A DNA stretch of 11,014 nucleotides from Balneola sp. GTDB taxonomy: Bacteria > Bacteroidota > Rhodothermia > Balneolales > Balneolaceae. A program made the position numbers and the translations under genes. The notes beneath the pieces are model-generated. The model did no database searches. It was not told the DNA's origin and was given only the letters and a program-made list of their open reading frames with translations. Below are positions 7,487 through 11,014 of this stretch, one piece after another. The stretch lies in the NCBI GenBank assembly GCA_002730655.1, contig PCAT01000057.1, forward strand, positions 1 through 11,014. Direction: 5' to 3'. The stretch's first letter is position 1, and every line of letters begins with the position of its first letter.

Positions 7487-7530
7487 CGTACCAAATGCAT
7501 TATAGAAATAGGAATCTGCCTAATTGACCG
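7487..7530 (-). promoter_or_regulatory. Candidate promoter of the hsp20-dnaK-tsaD unit
   Basis: On the minus strand a perfect TATAAT lies at 7499-7504, overlapped by TGCATTTG (7492-7499), which matches five of the six fixed positions of the Bacteroidota -7 element TAnnTTTG. The implied leader would be about 45 nt. The region 17 nt upstream (TCAATT) is a poor -35 match and no TTG/TTTG -33 element is placed well, so this is tentative. No CIRCE (HrcA) operator is present. A short TGAC-N9-GTCA dyad lies just upstream at 7525-7541. Confidence 0.33.
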
Positions 7531-7628
7531 ACGAAATGTCAGATATTACATGAAAAGTTAAGCTAATACTGCTTTTAGACAATCAAAATGCTGTAAAGTA
7601 AATGGAGGGTGAAGGCAATAAAAGACTT

Positions 7629-7663
7629 AAAAAAACCACAAATTTGAGTAATTTTTTTAGTGG
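7629..7663 (-). terminator. Rho-independent terminator after aroA
   Basis: Read on the minus strand, CCAC (7660-7663) pairs with GTGG (7636-7639). With one bulged T, a further AAA/TTT extends the stem to about seven pairs, and the stem is followed at once by seven T residues (7629-7635). It begins 16 nt after the aroA stop codon, the expected place, and separates the TPR-aroA unit from hsp20. Confidence 0.7.
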
Positions 7664-7678
7664 CTGCTCATAAAATTA

Positions 7679-8971
7679 TTAATGCCTTAGTAGGTGCAAG
7701 TGATTCCAAAACTCTGGGTAGGAAACGGCTGCGGCTTCGGCGTCTTTGATAAATGACAACTTTTTCCCTTGTAGGGCTGCTATAGCCGATGCCATAGCAA
7801 TACGATGATCATGAAAACTTTCAAATTGCGCGCAGTCAAAGTCCAAATTGGGGTTACCTTGGATAATAAGTCCATCGTCATATTCGACATAGGATGAGCC
7901 AATGGCATCCAATAATTTAGTGATAGCCATGATGCGATCGGTTTCTTTGTGTCGAAGTTCAGCGGCACCACGAATATGAGAGTCTCCGTTTGCAAACGCC
8001 ATAGCTACTGCTAGTATGGGAAGCTCATCAATAGCATTGGGTATCCATTCCTGAGGAATATCTATCCCAGTAAGTTCTGTGGTTTGTACTGTGAGCTCTG
8101 CAACTGGTTCGTCAAAATCTGAATTATCCTCGATAATACCGATTTGGGCCCCCATTTCTTTTAGTATTTGTAGCGATGCTATGCGAGTTGGATTTAAACC
8201 AACATTCGGGAGTGTTATGACCGAATTGGGTACAATAGAACCCGCTACCAACCAAAACGCTGCGGCAGAGTAATCGCCTGGAATCCGATAATTCTGTGCA
8301 GGTATTTCATCTGATTTAGAGGCGTAAATGTGACGTATTCCTAGGGCATTTGTTTCCACTCGGAGTTGTAGTAACCGTTCAGTATGGTCTCGGCTTGGAA
8401 TAGTCTCGATTACGCAACTCTCTTCCTCTCCAAAAAGACCGGCTAATAAAATACAGGATTTCAATTGAGCACTTGGAATCGGCAGGGTGAATTCCAAGGC
8501 TTTTAAAGGATTTTCTCGGCTAATGTATAAGGGTGCAAATACTCCATTTCTTGCTAATATGTGAGCCCCCATCTTTTCTAATGGGGAAATAATTCGAGTC
8601 ATTGTTCGCCTGCTTAGACTATGGTCCCCAATAAGCTTTATGGATAAACCCACACCTGTTAATAGACCCGAGAGGAGGCGCATGGCTGTTCCTGAGTTTC
8701 CACAATCCAGTTCATCTGTCAGTGCGGATATCCCTTCACGTCCCACGCCATAGATGCTGATTTTATCGGCCTCTATTTCAACCTTTGCACCTAGATTTTG
8801 CACACATTGTAGGGTTGTTTGAGGATCTTTTGCCTGTGAGTAGTTGTAGATAGTGGATGGACCTTTGTGCAGTAATGAAAAAATAGCGGCACGTTGTGCA
8901 ATTGATTTATCTGGTGTAAGTGCTATGGTCCCAGACAAGGATCTGGCGGGGGCAACCGATTTTGAAGACAT
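7679..8971 (-). CDS. aroA: 3-phosphoshikimate 1-carboxyvinyltransferase (EPSP synthase)
   Basis: A complete 430-residue EPSP synthase, which joins phosphoenolpyruvate to shikimate-3-phosphate in the sixth step of the shikimate pathway to aromatic amino acids. Catalytic residues are visible: Lys22 in TPDKSIAQRA, Asp315 in DELPILAVAMAF and Glu343 in RHKETDRI. Other signatures are DCGNSGTAMRLLSGLL (89-104), SRRTM (120-124), PSAQLKSCILLAGL (166-179), SRDHTERLL (193-201), PGDYSAAAFW (231-240), LNPTR (259-263), FHDHRIAMA (386-394) and C-terminal SYPEFW. The SAQxK, RxHxE and NxTR motifs place it nearer the class II enzymes, although the usual GDK is PDK here. The ATG lies 14 nt after the stop of the TPR gene, so both are probably co-transcribed, and a terminator follows. 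No other shikimate gene is in view. Confidence 0.97.
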   Translation of the reverse strand: MSSKSVAPARSLSGTIALTPDKSIAQRAAIFSLLHKGPSTIYNYSQAKDPQTTLQCVQNLGAKVEIEADKISIYGVGREGISALTDELDCGNSGTAMRLLSGLLTGVGLSIKLIGDHSLSRRTMTRIISPLEKMGAHILARNGVFAPLYISRENPLKALEFTLPIPSAQLKSCILLAGLFGEEESCVIETIPSRDHTERLLQLRVETNALGIRHIYASKSDEIPAQNYRIPGDYSAAAFWLVAGSIVPNSVITLPNVGLNPTRIASLQILKEMGAQIGIIEDNSDFDEPVAELTVQTTELTGIDIPQEWIPNAIDELPILAVAMAFANGDSHIRGAAELRHKETDRIMAITKLLDAIGSSYVEYDDGLIIQGNPNLDFDCAQFESFHDHRIAMASAIAALQGKKLSFIKDAEAAAVSYPEFWNHLHLLRH

Positions 8972-8985
8972 AAAAGCTAAAATGG

Positions 8986-11014
8986 CTAAAGATTTTGTTG
9001 TTCAATGAGTGCGTTTGCAGCCTGACCAACAGTTGAGTTAGGATAACGTTCGATGATTTCATTGAGCATACTAGAGGCTTCCCCTGTATTACCCAAATTA
9101 AGATGGATTTGTGCTGCATCATACAACGCAGCGGATACCCAATCATCAAAGGCTTCGAATAAAACCTTAACTTTTGCAAATTCTTCCAATGCTAGCGTAC
9201 TATTTCCTTCCATTTTTCTTATGATCCCAAGCAAATACTGCGATTCAGCACCTATTTCGGTTGTGTTGCGATCCGCGATGGCAATGAGTAGATCATGTGC
9301 TTCGGTATAATTAGACTGTCCAAAAAAAACTTTAGCAAGTCCTAGTTGAGCATTTGCATTGTTAGGATTTATTTGAAGGGCAGCTTCAAATTGGTTTTTG
9401 GCTTCGACAAAATTAGATTGCCCCAACTTAGCATTTCCCATTCCCACATAAGCTTCTTGCTGGAAACGGTTGCTAATGGTTAGAAGGCGATAAAAGTATC
9501 CATTGGAGGCCTCATACTCAGTTTTTTCAAAATATAATAAGCCAAGAGAGGTTAGAGCACTAGGTGCTTGGTTAGACTGGGGGAAGTCACTTAAAATCAG
9601 TTCATAAGCCTCAATAGCTTTATCTTCTTCGCCTATTTGTTTATACGATTCTCCCAAATTAGCATAGACTTGGGGTACTAATTGATCGGAATTTGTCACG
9701 CGAAGATACTGTCTAAATTCTCTAATAGCTGTTGGGTAGTCACCACTCTGAAATGTATTTTCGGCCTGGCGGAATCGTAGACGATCAGCTGTGTTACTTT
9801 GGGGATTATCGCTTAGGAATTCTTCTAAAATAACTGATGAACTATCCATTTTGCCCGATGATAGTTGAGCATATTGAATACCATTGATTGCCTGTATAAT
9901 ATACGAACTGCGTGGATATCGATTGAGTACCTGTTGATAAGCCTCAACTGCCAACTCAAATTTACCTGTATTGTAATGTGCATCTCCAATATTATATTGA
10001 GCTCGTGCAGCCCATTCTGTCCCTGGGTAGCGGTTAATGACAGTTTCAAACTCTTCTATGGCTTGTTGATTATTCCCTGTAGTCATATAAATATAAGCAA
10101 CATTATACTGTGCTTGTTCACGTAGTCTACTAAAAGGATAGATACGTAGTAAGCGGCGAAAGGTGCTCACCGCCTCAAAGGTTCGATTGGCTCTGTAATA
10201 AGAGTTTGCTACCTGAAACATCGCATAGTCTCCACCTGGTTCAGCACCTATCGCTTTGTTATAAAATTCAATGGATTTACGATACTGTCCTAGAGCATAG
10301 TAAGCATCACCTATGCGAAGTTGAGTGTCGGTATCATAAGGAAAGAGTGCGATCGGGGGGGCTTCATACTTTTCTAAAAAAGTCTCCAAAGGTTCTACTG
10401 CAGTTTCAAAATTTCCTAATTTAAAATAGCACCATCCTAAAGAATATAGAGCAGCTCCCATCATTTCATGGGTGGGGAAATATTCTGTAAAGGTTTTAAA
10501 TCGATTAGATGCCTCACCAAATTGATCCAATTTATAATAACTATCGGCACTCCAAAATAATGCTTCAGCACCTAATTTAGCTCTTGGGGCTTCCGCATAC
10601 ACACTTTCAAAGAGTGGTTGAGCTTGTTCGAAAGCTTGATTACGGTGTAACACCCAAGCTTTTTGAAATTGTGCCTGCCTTCGTAAGCTGGGATCTACAT
10701 TACCCATAGTTTCTGCTTGTTCAAAAGCAGTAACAGACGAAGTATATTCGTTATTGGCATAAAATATTTCACCAAGAAGGGTATATACCTGAGCACCATT
10801 ACTCAGACTGTCTTGTTGGCGTATGAGATTGAGTAATATGGTAATAGCCCCATCATAATTACCGGCCTCAAATGCGGAGATTCCCCACTCATAGTAGGCT
10901 TGCTCTACCCACATACCTTCTTTATAGCGATTACCAAACTCTTTGAAGGTATTCATAGCTCGTTGGAAATTCCCAGATAGTTTATGGTTCACTGCCTCGT
11001 AATACAAGGCTTTC
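8986..11014 (-). CDS. Large tetratricopeptide repeat protein (N-terminus outside window)
   Basis: The frame is open to the right edge, so the TTG at 11005-11007 is not a proven start; about 676 C-terminal residues are visible. By eye they form about eighteen consecutive TPR units of roughly 33-40 residues, with the TPR pattern of small residues at helix turns (for example AQYNVAYIYMTTGNNQQAIE, AQYNIGDAHYNTGKFELAVE, VYANLGESYKQIGEEDKAIE) and YP or NP at many unit ends. The inter-repeat style RYPxSxxAxxAxY resembles the periplasmic YbgF/BamD-type TPR proteins. The array runs to about 15 residues before the end, with no other domain. TPR solenoids bind proteins or peptides; the partner cannot be inferred. 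Long TPR proteins of the envelope are common in Bacteroidota relatives. A signal peptide, if any, would lie beyond the window. It is followed 14 nt later by aroA. Confidence 0.93.
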   Translation of the reverse strand, partial: KALYYEAVNHKLSGNFQRAMNTFKEFGNRYKEGMWVEQAYYEWGISAFEAGNYDGAITILLNLIRQQDSLSNGAQVYTLLGEIFYANNEYTSSVTAFEQAETMGNVDPSLRRQAQFQKAWVLHRNQAFEQAQPLFESVYAEAPRAKLGAEALFWSADSYYKLDQFGEASNRFKTFTEYFPTHEMMGAALYSLGWCYFKLGNFETAVEPLETFLEKYEAPPIALFPYDTDTQLRIGDAYYALGQYRKSIEFYNKAIGAEPGGDYAMFQVANSYYRANRTFEAVSTFRRLLRIYPFSRLREQAQYNVAYIYMTTGNNQQAIEEFETVINRYPGTEWAARAQYNIGDAHYNTGKFELAVEAYQQVLNRYPRSSYIIQAINGIQYAQLSSGKMDSSSVILEEFLSDNPQSNTADRLRFRQAENTFQSGDYPTAIREFRQYLRVTNSDQLVPQVYANLGESYKQIGEEDKAIEAYELILSDFPQSNQAPSALTSLGLLYFEKTEYEASNGYFYRLLTISNRFQQEAYVGMGNAKLGQSNFVEAKNQFEAALQINPNNANAQLGLAKVFFGQSNYTEAHDLLIAIADRNTTEIGAESQYLLGIIRKMEGNSTLALEEFAKVKVLFEAFDDWVSAALYDAAQIHLNLGNTGEASSMLNEIIERYPNSTVGQAANALIEQQNL

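Larger units (their letters stand above)
7446..7678. other. Longest intergenic gap (aroA-hsp20)
   Basis: This 233-nt stretch between the aroA stop and the hsp20 start holds the aroA terminator at its right end and the candidate hsp20 promoter in its left half. I see no tRNA, no long inverted repeat and no credible small gene. The middle part (about 7540-7628) has no recognisable feature. Confidence 0.6.

Noticed and set aside
7602..7673. Plus-strand 23-codon ORF (starts MEGEGNKRLK)
   Set aside because: It has no ribosome site, runs through the aroA terminator, and shows no recognisable composition or domain.
7446..7678. CIRCE/HrcA operator upstream of hsp20
   Set aside because: I searched for TTAGCACTC-N9-GAGTGCTAA by eye on both strands and found no arm with more than a partial match.
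8907..9179. Minus-strand 90-codon ORF bridging aroA and the TPR gene
   Set aside because: It overlaps both well-supported genes in another frame and has no domain resemblance.
10985..11007. TTG at 11005-11007 as the start of the TPR protein
   Set aside because: The frame continues to the edge with TPR-like residues (KALYYEAVN), so the gene starts outside the window.
1..11014. Mobile element, CRISPR array, tRNA or rRNA, defence island or biosynthetic cluster
   Set aside because: All genes are recognisable housekeeping or common families, gaps are short, and no repeats with regular spacers, transposase or integrase motifs, or tRNA cloverleaf are visible.

Overview
This is an ordinary chromosomal stretch from an AT-rich bacterium, most likely of the Balneolota/Bacteroidota side of the FCB group. 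The clues are the eukaryote-like single-chain glycyl-tRNA synthetase, the almost complete lack of Shine-Dalgarno sequences before well-recognised genes, a very long TPR protein, and the flavour of the DnaK, AroA and membrane acyltransferase proteins. The phylum call is inferred from protein style only; no rRNA gene is present. I see no mobile element, CRISPR array, rRNA or tRNA gene, and no convincing unknown system.

Layout. The only plus-strand gene is the 3' two-thirds of a glycyl-tRNA synthetase gene (1-1028). It converges on a run of eight minus-strand genes that fills the rest of the window. Read in their own direction (right to left) these are: a large TPR protein cut by the window edge (8986-11014); aroA, EPSP synthase (7679-8971); a Hsp20-family small heat shock protein (7002-7445); dnaK (4988-6928); tsaD, for tRNA t6A synthesis (3967-4980); a bile acid:sodium symporter-family carrier (2933-3859); a membrane-anchored PlsC-type acyltransferase (1666-2940); and a Cu/Zn superoxide dismutase-like putative lipoprotein (1112-1642).

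Spacing suggests three transcription units. The TPR gene and aroA are 14 nt apart and end at a good intrinsic terminator (7629-7663). Hsp20, dnaK and tsaD form a proteostasis and translation-quality unit; tsaD begins with a TTG codon only 7 nt after the dnaK stop. The symporter and acyltransferase overlap by 8 nt, and sodC follows 23 nt later, giving a small envelope-related unit. No stretch longer than 300 bases lacks a gene; the longest gap (7446-7678) holds the aroA terminator and the presumed hsp20 promoter.

Points worth a second look are modest. The SodC-like protein keeps all copper ligands but has Ala where the conserved zinc-ligand Asp should be. The acyltransferase has an H-x5-D spacing and FPEASH instead of the classical H-x4-D and EGT-type motifs. 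The dnaK-tsaD junction looks translationally coupled. The visible start of the synthetase lacks the cysteines often found just before its catalytic core.
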